Part shown: positions 41,398-50,112 of the stretch, one piece after another
Layout of the letters: every line of letters starts with the position of its first letter
Numbering within the stretch: the first letter of the stretch is position 1
Source: Flavobacterium sp. PMTSA4
GTDB lineage: Bacteria > Bacteroidota > Bacteroidia > Flavobacteriales > Flavobacteriaceae
Assembly (NCBI RefSeq): GCF_032098525.1
Contig: NZ_CP134890.1
Coordinates: 558,001-622,000, forward strand
Length of the DNA: 64,000 nucleotides
Reading direction: 5' to 3'
Translations under genes and position numbers: made by a program
Notes under the pieces: model-generated
Databases searched by the model: none
The model's input: only the letters and a program-made list of their open reading frames with translations
Told to the model about the DNA's origin: nothing

Positions 41398-41970
41398 ATG
41401 AGTGATTACTTTTTTGTTGAAGAAAAATTTAACGGAATTATCTATGACGAAAAACAGTTAGAGTATAAAGAGTTCGAAGAATGCACCTTTACCGATTGCG
41501 ATTTTAGACAATGTAGCTTTCAGTCGGTTTCGTTTATCGATTGTGTTTTTGTTAATTGTAATTTTCAGGATGCCAAGATAAACTATGTTTCTCTTCGCGG
41601 TGTTTGGTTTAACAACTGCAACTTCACTAACGTAAATTTTGCCATGACAGACCAAGTTATTTATGAGTTTCACTTTAAAGACTGCCTGTTGGATTACTCC
41701 AAGTTTTATTCTTTGAAGCTCAAGAAAATGCAGTTCATCAACTGTAGTATGATTTCGGTAGATTTTATGGCTTCGGACTTAACCGAAGCGTTGTTTGACA
41801 ACTGCAATCTTAGACGAGCTGTATTTATAGACACTAATTTAACCAAAGCCGACTTTTCTACCAGCTATGACTATACGATGGATTTGGACAAGAACAAGGT
41901 AAAAAAAGCCATCTTTTCGTTAGATGGCGTTAGAGGTTTGTTGGAGAAATATCAGATAACTATTAAGTAA
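41398..41970 (+). CDS. Pentapeptide-repeat protein
   Basis: A protein of about 190 residues made of A(D/N)LXX-type repeats in a right-handed quadrilateral beta-helix: FTDCDFRQCSFQSVSF, FVNCNFQDAKINYVSL, FNNCNFTNVNF, FINCSMISVDFMASDLTEAL and FDNCNLRRAVFIDTNLTKADF. The order and the interruption after about residue 85 resemble Qnr/McbG-type proteins that mimic DNA and protect gyrase; this is not proven. The start at 41398 fits the promoter. It abuts guaC end to end (0 bp, convergent). Confidence 0.87.
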   Translation: MSDYFFVEEKFNGIIYDEKQLEYKEFEECTFTDCDFRQCSFQSVSFIDCVFVNCNFQDAKINYVSLRGVWFNNCNFTNVNFAMTDQVIYEFHFKDCLLDYSKFYSLKLKKMQFINCSMISVDFMASDLTEALFDNCNLRRAVFIDTNLTKADFSTSYDYTMDLDKNKVKKAIFSLDGVRGLLEKYQITIK

Positions 41971-43011
41971 CTATTTCGTAAATACTCGGTTTTCTTGTTC
42001 GGTTACTCTAATAAAGGTAGTGCGTTTAGTCAATTCTTTTAAACGAGGCGCACCCACATAGGTACACGTACTGCGAATGCCTCCAAGAATATCCTGAACG
42101 GTATCGTCTACATCGCCTTTGAACGGAACCTCGACAGTCTTACCTTCGCTTGCACGGTATTCGGCAACACCACCAACATGTTTTTGCATCGCTGTTTCCG
42201 AACTCATTCCGTAGAACATTTTAAACTTTTGTCCGTTGCGTTCAACCAAATCACCACCGCTTTCGGTGTGACCAGCTAGCATTCCGCCAAGCATCACAAA
42301 GTCGGCGCCAGCGCCAAATGCTTTGGCTACGTCGCCAGGTGTTGTACAACCTCCATCGCTTACAATCTGTCCGCCAAGACCATGCGCAGCATCGGCACAC
42401 TCGATAATGGCAGAGAGTTGCGGATAGCCAACGCCCGTTTTCACTCGCGTGGTACACACAGAACCTGGGCCAATGCCTACCTTAACGATATCGGCACCCG
42501 AAAGAAGTAACTCCTCCACCATTTCGCCCGTAACCACATTGCCTGCAATAATTACCTTATCGGGATAATTTTTACGCATCAGTTTTACAAAGTTTACAAA
42601 CCCTTCGGAATAGCCATTGGCAACGTCAATACAAATGAAATTCAGTTTAGGATTGGCAGTCATAATGTCGGCCACTTTCTTGGCATCGTTTCTACCCGTG
42701 CCTGTGCTCAACGCAATATAGTTGTAGATTTCCTTTGGTGCTTTCTTTAAGAACGCCTTCCACTCCTCGAGCGAATAATGTTTATGAATGGCTGTGAAAA
42801 TTTTCTTTTCAGCAAGCGCCAGCGCCATCTCAAAGGTTCCCACAGTGTCCATATTGGCCGCCATGATTGGAATACCTTTCCACTTATAGGAGCTGTGCAG
42901 AAATTTGAAATCGCGTTCCAAAGACACTTCGGCTCTACTTTTCAAGGTAGAACGCTTTGGTCTAATCATTACATCTTTAAAGCCCAGCTTGAGGTCGGTT
43001 TCTATTCGCAT
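41971..43011 (-). CDS. guaC: GMP reductase
   Basis: A 346-residue TIM-barrel enzyme that converts GMP to IMP with NADPH. It begins with KLGFKDVMIRPKRSTLKSRA and contains the active-site loop VKVGIGPGSVCTTRVKTGVG with the catalytic Cys, then SDGGCTTPGDVAKAFGAGAD and KMFYGMSSETAMQKH. No CBS domains are present, separating it from IMP dehydrogenase. It looks GC-richer than the local average. A TACATTTG promoter core lies upstream (43034-43041). Confidence 0.96.
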   Translation of the reverse strand: MRIETDLKLGFKDVMIRPKRSTLKSRAEVSLERDFKFLHSSYKWKGIPIMAANMDTVGTFEMALALAEKKIFTAIHKHYSLEEWKAFLKKAPKEIYNYIALSTGTGRNDAKKVADIMTANPKLNFICIDVANGYSEGFVNFVKLMRKNYPDKVIIAGNVVTGEMVEELLLSGADIVKVGIGPGSVCTTRVKTGVGYPQLSAIIECADAAHGLGGQIVSDGGCTTPGDVAKAFGAGADFVMLGGMLAGHTESGGDLVERNGQKFKMFYGMSSETAMQKHVGGVAEYRASEGKTVEVPFKGDVDDTVQDILGGIRSTCTYVGAPRLKELTKRTTFIRVTEQENRVFTK

Positions 43012-43033
43012 AAGGTTATCATTTTGACTATTT

Positions 43034-43041
43034 CAAATGTA
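43034..43041 (-). promoter_or_regulatory. Putative -7 element of guaC
   Basis: TACATTTG on the minus strand, 22 bp before the ATG. Confidence 0.5.
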
Positions 43042-43130
43042 AAGTTTTCATCAAAAGAATGCTAAAGATTAACGGGTTTAAAGCGTAAAAATTATCAACA
43101 ATTGTTAGTAATTATCGATTGGAAAATGGG

Positions 43131-43808
43131 TTAAGAAATGATTCTGCCGTCTTCCATAGTAATGGTGCGTTGCGTGTTGTTGGCAAAATCCTGGTCGTGT
43201 GTAACCACAAGTAGTGTTTGGTTGTATTCGATGGTTAACTGGTTGAAGATATCAAACACTATATCGCTGTTCTTTTTATCTAAATTACCCGTAGGTTCAT
43301 CGCCCATTATAATCAATGGGTTATTGATAAGCGCCCGTGCAATGGCAACTCTTTGCTTTTGACCGCCGCTAAGCTGATTGGGTGTTTTGAGCGCATGCTC
43401 GTGCATGTCTAATGCCTTTAGGTGTTTCATGGCGTTATGCTCTACTTCTTCGTCAGACAGTTTGCCAAGCTTCATGCCAGGAAGCATTACATTTTTAAGC
43501 ACGTTGTATTCCGAAAGCAGATAATGAAACTGAAATACAAAGCCAATCTTTTCGTTTCTTATCTTGGCAAGCTGCTTGTCGTTGAATCCGGTTATCAGTT
43601 CTTCATGGATGTACAACTGGCCGTCGTAATCGGTATCCATAGTCGAAAGCAAATACAATAAGGTAGACTTTCCGCAACCCGATTTTCCAACGATGGAAAC
43701 AAATTCACCGTGATTGATTTTCAGGTCGATGTTCTTGAGCACCTGAAATTTGATTGGGTCATGAAAATACTTAGACAGTCCTTTAGTTTCTAAAACAACG
43801 TTGCTCAT
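43131..43808 (-). CDS. ABC transporter ATP-binding protein (MacB/LolD type)
   Basis: A 225-residue ATPase. Walker A is VGKSGCGKSTLL (about 40-51), Q-loop FQFHYLLSEYNV, signature LSGGQKQRVAIARAL (about 140-154), Walker B PLIIMGDEPTGNLD (about 160-173) and the H-loop His in LLVVTHDQD. It powers the permease encoded 2 bp upstream. Together with the adaptor gene this makes a three-gene efflux or lipoprotein-export unit. Last gene in the operon. Confidence 0.92.
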   Translation of the reverse strand: MSNVVLETKGLSKYFHDPIKFQVLKNIDLKINHGEFVSIVGKSGCGKSTLLYLLSTMDTDYDGQLYIHEELITGFNDKQLAKIRNEKIGFVFQFHYLLSEYNVLKNVMLPGMKLGKLSDEEVEHNAMKHLKALDMHEHALKTPNQLSGGQKQRVAIARALINNPLIIMGDEPTGNLDKKNSDIVFDIFNQLTIEYNQTLLVVTHDQDFANNTQRTITMEDGRIIS

Positions 43809-43810
43809 AA

Positions 43811-45067
43811 TTACTTTCCTCTGATTATTTCTACCGGGTCAACTTTACTGGCTTTGAGCGCAGGGAACAATCCGGCAATGGCTGTTGTTATTAATGCAAA
43901 CGAAATTCCGATGATGTAGAACACCGGATTGTAGTTTATAGGATAGGTCTTTATGGTAGGCAACGCCGCAGTATTAAACGGAATGACATCGATAATGGAA
44001 GTAAAAATGTAACCAAAAATCAAACCCAATACGCCACCTGTAAGTCCAATGATTAACGATAAGCTGATAAAAATCCATTTGACATCGCTACCCGAAAAAC
44101 CAGTTGCTTTGAGAATGGCAATGCTGTCCATTTTCTCAAAAATCATCATGTTCAATATGTTATATATACCAAATCCTGCAACGATTAGTAAAACAATACC
44201 CACCGCAAAAGAGATAATGCTTCGAACGGTGCTACCGGTTTCGAACTGAGAATTGGAAGTTTGATAATCAATAGCATCCAAATTGAATTTGTTGCTGTAT
44301 TCCTTAGCCAAAGCCGGAGCCATGGTGATATCGTGTAGTTTCACCTGAATATCGGTCATGTAACTGGTAGATTCTCCCAGAAGTTTTTGTGCAGTATCGA
44401 TGGAAGTATAACTCGACACATCGTCAATTTCTGCGATACCTATCTGCGATATTCCAACTACTTTTAAAGAGGCTAAATCGCCTTTTACCGTTGTAATCTT
44501 TATTATGTCGCCGATTACCAAAAGCATCTTATCAGCCAATCCTTTTCCAATAATGATACTGTTGTTCTGTGTCAAATCGGATTCTTTTCCTTCAACGATG
44601 TAATCGCTCAATTTAAATAGCTCTTCCTCTGCCACAACGTCAATCCCATAGATTACACCAGAAATCTCGATGGTTCCCGAGTTAAAGAAAACAGGAGTAT
44701 TTATCTTTGGCGCTACATCTACTACTCTACTGTCCTTTTTAAGATTGGAAATGATTGCCTTACTGTTATAGATGGCTTTACCGCGGTCTTTTGGCTTTAT
44801 GGAAGATATAAAGTTGGTTGATTCTTTGTACTCATCGGAAAGCATTATGGGTTGCTTTTCGGAAGGTTTTATTTCGTTGTATAGTCTAATGTGAGGCGTT
44901 CTGTTTAGCATTAATCCATCTAACAAGTCGTTTAAACCATTCATAAAACTAACTAACGAAATGAACATGGCAATTCCAAAGGTTACACCTACAGCAGCTA
45001 CAATGGTTTGCTTTAGTCGAGCTCTTAGGAGATGAATTGCAATATTTAGAATTAATCTGTAATTCAT
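43811..45067 (-). CDS. MacB/FtsX-family ABC permease
   Basis: A 418-residue permease with one N-terminal membrane helix (about 18-45), a large periplasmic domain (about 50-275) and three C-terminal helices in the FtsX-domain. The last part has FAVGIVLLIVAGFGIYNILNM, AILKATGFSGSDVKWIF and FPALKASKVDPVEIIRGK, the family closing motif. It has no fused ATPase, which is the preceding-but-downstream 43131-43808 product. Export direction is likely outward (drug, lipid or lipoprotein). Confidence 0.9.
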   Translation of the reverse strand: MNYRLILNIAIHLLRARLKQTIVAAVGVTFGIAMFISLVSFMNGLNDLLDGLMLNRTPHIRLYNEIKPSEKQPIMLSDEYKESTNFISSIKPKDRGKAIYNSKAIISNLKKDSRVVDVAPKINTPVFFNSGTIEISGVIYGIDVVAEEELFKLSDYIVEGKESDLTQNNSIIIGKGLADKMLLVIGDIIKITTVKGDLASLKVVGISQIGIAEIDDVSSYTSIDTAQKLLGESTSYMTDIQVKLHDITMAPALAKEYSNKFNLDAIDYQTSNSQFETGSTVRSIISFAVGIVLLIVAGFGIYNILNMMIFEKMDSIAILKATGFSGSDVKWIFISLSLIIGLTGGVLGLIFGYIFTSIIDVIPFNTAALPTIKTYPINYNPVFYIIGISFALITTAIAGLFPALKASKVDPVEIIRGK

Positions 45068-45068
45068 T

Positions 45069-46160
45069 TTAAGGCTTGATTATTGTTTCGTCTGCTTTTA
45101 AGCCGTCAAGAATCTCTACATTATTATAATCATTCAAACCTGTTTTTACTTTACGCTTCTCATCATTCTCCATGATTACATACTCGTCGTCAACTAAGTA
45201 ACTTTTAGGAATGGTTATGGCATCCTTTTTTGTTTGAATGATAATATTGGCTTCGATTGTTAAGTTTGGATATAACTTTGGAGGAATGTTAGTAAAATGA
45301 GCCTCAATCCTAAAGGTGCGCGAACGTTCGTTCATAATTGGATAGATTTTATCAACGACGGCTTCAAATGCTTTATTCTTATAACTGTCTAAGGTAACAA
45401 CCATTTTTTGTCCTAAAGCGACTTTGACCATATCGTTTTCATCAACTTCAAGTTCCAGATAAAAAGCATCGTTCTTTCCAATAATGGCTAAGACCGTTTG
45501 AGGACCAACCAATTGACCTTCTTCTACTAAAACATCAAACAACTTACCAGAAAAAGCACTTTTAACGGTGAAATCATTTTCTGCTTTCTGACTTATCTTT
45601 AAGTTAATGTTGTTTCTTGATTCTTCGTTTTTAAGTTGAGCTCGTAGTTGGTCTAGTTGTCGTAGAGTTGATTCATAGTTTGACTTTGAGTTTTTATAGG
45701 CAAGCTCCACCTTTTCATAATCCACTTCGGAAATGACATTGTATTGTTTTATTCTTTTGTTTCTTTCGAAGATTGATGCGTCTAAAGCTAATTTATCTTT
45801 TGCGGCTTGTACTCTAGTTTCCATTTCCGCAATCTTGTCCTTAATATACCTACTGTTTTCCTGACTTAGCTGATAGGCCAGTCTTGAATTGTCTGTTGCC
45901 AAGGAGGCTTTTTCACTTTCTATCTTAAACAAAGGTTGTCCTTCTGCAATTGCTTGTCCTACTTCAACATCAATGCTTTTTAAAACTCCAGAAACTAATG
46001 GAAAGACAGTATATTGGTCTTGAGCTTTTACAATTCCAGAAGCATAAACACTTTCGGTAATTGTTCCTTTTTTAGGATGGATACTTTCTTGACTACTTTT
46101 AGAACAACTAAGAACAAAAAGAAGAACTACTAAGCTGACTAAAAACTTTATTGACTTCAT
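45069..46160 (-). CDS. HlyD/MacA-type periplasmic adaptor lipoprotein
   Basis: A 363-residue adaptor with a lipoprotein signal (LLFVLSCSKS, cysteine about 19). Biotinyl-lipoyl halves lie at about 45-80 and 190-225, a long coiled-coil hairpin at about 85-180 (METRVQAAKDKLALDASIFER, KSNYESTLRQLDQLRAQLKN), then a beta-barrel region. It bridges the MacB-like permease to an outer-membrane channel not encoded here. It is first of a three-gene operon, with 1 bp to the permease gene. Confidence 0.9.
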   Translation of the reverse strand: MKSIKFLVSLVVLLFVLSCSKSSQESIHPKKGTITESVYASGIVKAQDQYTVFPLVSGVLKSIDVEVGQAIAEGQPLFKIESEKASLATDNSRLAYQLSQENSRYIKDKIAEMETRVQAAKDKLALDASIFERNKRIKQYNVISEVDYEKVELAYKNSKSNYESTLRQLDQLRAQLKNEESRNNINLKISQKAENDFTVKSAFSGKLFDVLVEEGQLVGPQTVLAIIGKNDAFYLELEVDENDMVKVALGQKMVVTLDSYKNKAFEAVVDKIYPIMNERSRTFRIEAHFTNIPPKLYPNLTIEANIIIQTKKDAITIPKSYLVDDEYVIMENDEKRKVKTGLNDYNNVEILDGLKADETIIKP

Positions 46161-46256
46161 AAAAACAAATTATAATCGGTAGTGATTATCCAAATTTACA
46201 ATATTTAATAGTTGTAATAACTAACATTTATCATATAGTATTATTGTTTTAAAAAT

Positions 46257-46291
46257 AAAAAAACCTTTAATCATTAAAATTAAAGGTTTCA
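46257..46291 (-). terminator. Terminator of glyA
   Basis: AAACCTTTAAT / ATTAAAGGTTT perfect stem with a short loop, followed on the minus strand by TTTTTTTA. Confidence 0.87.
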
Positions 46292-46317
46292 TATTTATAA
46301 TAATGTAAACTTAAAAC

Positions 46318-47592
46318 TTAATAAACGAAGATGGCTCTTTCGCTCATCATATCGTTTACTTCATCAGCTATTCCTTCAAGAATCTCATCATTAGTGTGAT
46401 TCATAATAGCTCTATCAATAAAATCGACAATAGTTTCCATATCTTCTTCCATCAATCCGCGAGTTGTAATTGCAGGAGTGCCAACACGAATTCCAGATGT
46501 TACAAATGGAGATTTATCATCAAAAGGAACCATGTTTTTATTAACCGTAATTTCAGCTTTACCTAATGCGTTTTCAGCTTCTTTACCAGTGATGTTTTTG
46601 TTTCTTAAATCGATAAGCATCATGTGATTATCTGTTCCACCTGAAATAATATTGTAACCACGTTTTACGAAAGCTGCTGCCATAGCTTTAGCATTTTTTT
46701 GTACTTGCATTGCATAAGTAAAAAACTCATCAGATAATGCTTCACCAAAGGCAACCGCTTTAGCAGCAATGATGTGCTCTAATGGTCCACCTTGATTTCC
46801 TGGGAAAACCGCCATATCCAAAACATGCGACATCATTCTTATTTCTCCTTTAGGAGTTGTTAATCCCCAAGGATTTTCAAAATCTTTACCCATCATAATC
46901 ATTCCACCTCTTGGTCCACGTAGTGTTTTGTGAGTTGTAGTGGTAACAATATGACAATGAGGAATTGGATCACTCATTAAACCTTTTGCAATTAATCCAG
47001 CTGGATGTGAAATATCTGCCAATAACAATGCACCAACGCTGTCAGCTATTTCTCGGAAACGTTTGAAATCCATATCACGAGAATAGGCAGAAGCACCAGC
47101 AATAATCATTTTTGGTTGTTCTTTGGTTGCAATCTCTTGAATCTTATCATAGTTCAAAACACCTGTTTCCTGTTCTACTCCATAGAAAACAGGATTATAT
47201 AGTTTGCCAGAAAAGTTAACTGGTGAACCGTGAGTTAAATGTCCACCATGCGATAAATCAAATCCAAGAATTTTATCACCTGGTTTTAAACATGCTGCAA
47301 AAACAGCTGTATTAGCTTGTGAACCTGAATGTGGTTGAACATTTGCATATTCTGCACCAAACAACGCTTTTGCTCTATCGATAGCAATTTGTTCGATAAC
47401 ATCAACTACTTCGCAACCTCCATAATAACGTCTACCTGGATAACCTTCGGCATATTTATTTGTTAAAACAGAACCCGCAGCTTCCATTACTTGGTCGCTA
47501 ACAAAGTTTTCAGAAGCAATAAGTTCTAATCCGTGAATTTGTCTTTCTTGTTCATCAAGAATAAGGTCAAAAATTTGTTCGTCGCGTTGCAT
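46318..47592 (-). CDS. glyA: Serine hydroxymethyltransferase
   Basis: A 424-residue PLP enzyme interconverting serine and glycine with tetrahydrofolate. The PLP lysine motif is TTTTHKTLRGPRGG, with QPHSGSQANTAVF and LLADISHPAGLIAKG also present. The N-terminal region has IHGLELIASENFVS and the C-terminal MSERAIFVY. Length is normal. A TAATTTTG promoter core lies at 47619-47626 on the minus strand. It supplies one-carbon units, as does the nearby GcvT. Confidence 0.96.
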   Translation of the reverse strand: MQRDEQIFDLILDEQERQIHGLELIASENFVSDQVMEAAGSVLTNKYAEGYPGRRYYGGCEVVDVIEQIAIDRAKALFGAEYANVQPHSGSQANTAVFAACLKPGDKILGFDLSHGGHLTHGSPVNFSGKLYNPVFYGVEQETGVLNYDKIQEIATKEQPKMIIAGASAYSRDMDFKRFREIADSVGALLLADISHPAGLIAKGLMSDPIPHCHIVTTTTHKTLRGPRGGMIMMGKDFENPWGLTTPKGEIRMMSHVLDMAVFPGNQGGPLEHIIAAKAVAFGEALSDEFFTYAMQVQKNAKAMAAAFVKRGYNIISGGTDNHMMLIDLRNKNITGKEAENALGKAEITVNKNMVPFDDKSPFVTSGIRVGTPAITTRGLMEEDMETIVDFIDRAIMNHTNDEILEGIADEVNDMMSERAIFVY

Positions 47593-47618
47593 TTGTCAGT
47601 ATTTCGTTAATTTGAGCT

Positions 47619-47626
47619 CAAAATTA
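47619..47626 (-). promoter_or_regulatory. Putative -7 element of glyA
   Basis: TAATTTTG on the minus strand, 26 bp before the ATG. Confidence 0.45.
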
Positions 47627-47695
47627 CAAAAATCGTTTGTTACTTAAATAGTAAATGATATATTTGATTACTATTTTTTTCAACAATTTAAAAAC

Positions 47696-48988
47696 ATGAA
47701 AATGCCTATAAGTACCAATAACCCAAGCCGTAAATCATGGTTAGATGTTCCTGAGAACAGTGACTTTCCCATACAAAATATTCCTTTCGGCGTTTTTTTG
47801 ACAAAAGATGATGTAATTACTATTGGAACTCGTATCGGAAATTATGCTATAGACCTTGGAGCTTTACAACAATTAAATTATTTTGAAGGCATTGAGTTGA
47901 CTGACGATATGTTCATGCAAGATACTTTGAATGATTTCATTTCTGATGGAAAAAAAACATGGCGACTAGTTAGAAACAGAATTGGTGATATTTTTGACAG
48001 TGAAAACCCTTTATTAAGAGATAACGACAAACATAAAGATATCATCATTTTCAATATAGAAGATGTTGAAATGCAATTGCCTGTTTTAATTGGTGATTAT
48101 ACTGATTTCTATTCGAGTAAAGAACATGCTACCAATGTTGGTAAAATGTTCCGTGATCCAGAAAACGCTTTATTACCAAACTGGCTTCATATTCCTGTTG
48201 GTTATCACGGAAGAAGTTCAACTATTGTTCCTTCTGGAATTCCTGTTCATAGACCAATGGGGCAAACATTGCCTAACGGAGAAACCGAACCTGTTTTTGG
48301 TTCTTCAAGATTAGTTGATTTTGAATTGGAAACTGCATTCATTACAACCGATGCTAATGTTATGGGAGAAAATATTCCTGTTGGTGAAGCTGAAGATTAT
48401 ATTTTTGGAATGGTTTTGTTGAATGATTGGAGCGCTAGAGATATGCAAAAATGGGAATATGTTCCACTTGGTCCATTTTTAGCAAAAAACTTTGCTACAT
48501 CAATTTCGCCTTGGATAGTTACTATGGACGCATTAGAACCATTTAGAGTTAAAGGTCCAAATCAAGAACCTAAACCACTTCCCTATTTGCAACAAAAAGG
48601 TAAGAATGCTTTCGACATTCATTTAGAAGTTTATATAGGTACTGAAAATTCAAAAGAACCTAACCTTGTTTCAAAATCAAACTTTAAATACATGTATTGG
48701 TCAATGGCGCAACAATTGGCACATCATACTTCTAATGGTTGTAGAGTAAATTCAGGTGATATGATGGGTTCAGGAACAATTTCAGGTCCAACACCTGATA
48801 GCTTTGGCTCAATGCTTGAGTTAACTTGGGGTGGAAAAAATCCAATTAAATTAAATGATGGCACTGAGCGCAAATTCATTAATGATAATGATACTGTTAT
48901 TATGAAAGGATATTGCAAAAACAGCTCAGTTAGAATAGGATTTGGAGAAGTTTCTTCAAAATTATTACCACCTTTCAATAGAAAATAA
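47696..48988 (+). CDS. fahA: Fumarylacetoacetase
   Basis: A 430-residue enzyme of tyrosine breakdown that splits fumarylacetoacetate into fumarate and acetoacetate. The N-terminal domain is followed by the metal site TDFYSSKEHATNVGKMFRD (Asp and later Glu residues), GYHGRSSTIVPSGIPVHRP, and ETAFITTDANVMGENIPV with the FGMVLLNDWSARDMQ loop. The C-terminus has NGCRVNSGDMMGSGTISGP. It may start at 47696 or 47702. gcvT follows 35 bp downstream, so both amino-acid catabolism genes may be co-transcribed. Confidence 0.93.
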   Translation: MKMPISTNNPSRKSWLDVPENSDFPIQNIPFGVFLTKDDVITIGTRIGNYAIDLGALQQLNYFEGIELTDDMFMQDTLNDFISDGKKTWRLVRNRIGDIFDSENPLLRDNDKHKDIIIFNIEDVEMQLPVLIGDYTDFYSSKEHATNVGKMFRDPENALLPNWLHIPVGYHGRSSTIVPSGIPVHRPMGQTLPNGETEPVFGSSRLVDFELETAFITTDANVMGENIPVGEAEDYIFGMVLLNDWSARDMQKWEYVPLGPFLAKNFATSISPWIVTMDALEPFRVKGPNQEPKPLPYLQQKGKNAFDIHLEVYIGTENSKEPNLVSKSNFKYMYWSMAQQLAHHTSNGCRVNSGDMMGSGTISGPTPDSFGSMLELTWGGKNPIKLNDGTERKFINDNDTVIMKGYCKNSSVRIGFGEVSSKLLPPFNRK

Positions 48989-49023
48989 AACAAAAATAGA
49001 ATACATAAAGAATACAATAATAA

Positions 49024-50106
49024 ATGAAAAATACTGCTTTAACACACGTTCATGAAAAATTAGGTGCAAAATTAGTTCCATTTGCTGGATACAATATGCC
49101 AGTTCAATATGAAGGTGTGAATGCTGAACACGAAACTGTTAGAAATGGTGTTGGAGTTTTTGATGTGTCACACATGGGAGAGTTTCTTTTAACTGGAGAA
49201 AATGCTTTAGCATTGATTCAAAAAGTTACTTCTAATGATGCTTCAGTTTTAGAAATTGGTCGTGCCCAATATTCGTGTTTGCCTAATAATGATGGTGGAA
49301 TTGTTGATGATTTAATTATATACAGAATGAAAGAAAATCAATATTTGCTAGTAGTTAATGCCTCAAATATTGAAAAAGACTGGAATTGGATTTCATCACA
49401 CAATGATTTAGGTGTTGAAATGAGAGATTTATCAGAAGACTATTCTTTACTTGCAATTCAAGGACCAAAAGCGGTTGAAGCAATGCAAAGTTTAACTTCT
49501 GTTGACTTATCAGCAATAAAATATTATCATTTTGAAGTTGGTCCTTTTGCAGGAATTGAAAATGTAATTATTTCAGCAACTGGTTATACAGGTTCTGGCG
49601 GATTTGAAATTTATTGTAAAAATTCAGAAGTAGAACAAGTATGGAATAAAGTTTTTGAAGCTGGTGCTTCTTTTGGAATTAAACCAATAGGATTAGCCGC
49701 TCGTGATACTTTGCGTTTAGAAATGGGTTTCTGTTTATATGGAAATGACATTAATGATTCAACTTCACCTTTAGAAGCTGGTTTAGGTTGGATTACTAAA
49801 TTCACTAAAGACTTTGTTAATTCAGAAAATCTTAAAAAACAAAAAGAAGAAGGTGTTACAAGAAAATTAGTTGGATTTGAATTACTTGAAAGAGGAATTC
49901 CTCGTCATGATTATGAAATTGTTGATGAAGATGGAAATAATATTGGAATTGTGACTTCTGGAACTATGGCGCCAAGTTTAGGAAAAGGAATTGGAATGGG
50001 TTATGTAAAAACTGAATTCTCTGCTGTTGATAGTGAAATTTATATTCAAATCAGAAACAATAAAGTAAAAGCTAAAGTGGTAAAAATGCCTTTTTATAAG
50101 AAATAA
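49024..50106 (+). CDS. gcvT: Glycine cleavage T-protein (aminomethyltransferase)
   Basis: A 360-residue enzyme of glycine cleavage that takes the aminomethyl group from H-protein and gives methylene-tetrahydrofolate and ammonia. Typical segments: KLVPFAGYNMPVQYEGV near the start, FDVSHMGEFLLTG (about 42-54), GGIVDDLIIYRM, SATGYTGSGGFEIY and DTLRLEMGFCLYGND, and the C-terminal GTMAPSLGKGIGMGYV. P- and H-protein genes are not in this window. The next gene starts 6 bp later with TTG. Confidence 0.95.
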   Translation: MKNTALTHVHEKLGAKLVPFAGYNMPVQYEGVNAEHETVRNGVGVFDVSHMGEFLLTGENALALIQKVTSNDASVLEIGRAQYSCLPNNDGGIVDDLIIYRMKENQYLLVVNASNIEKDWNWISSHNDLGVEMRDLSEDYSLLAIQGPKAVEAMQSLTSVDLSAIKYYHFEVGPFAGIENVIISATGYTGSGGFEIYCKNSEVEQVWNKVFEAGASFGIKPIGLAARDTLRLEMGFCLYGNDINDSTSPLEAGLGWITKFTKDFVNSENLKKQKEEGVTRKLVGFELLERGIPRHDYEIVDEDGNNIGIVTSGTMAPSLGKGIGMGYVKTEFSAVDSEIYIQIRNNKVKAKVVKMPFYKK

Positions 50107-50112
50107 ACTTCT

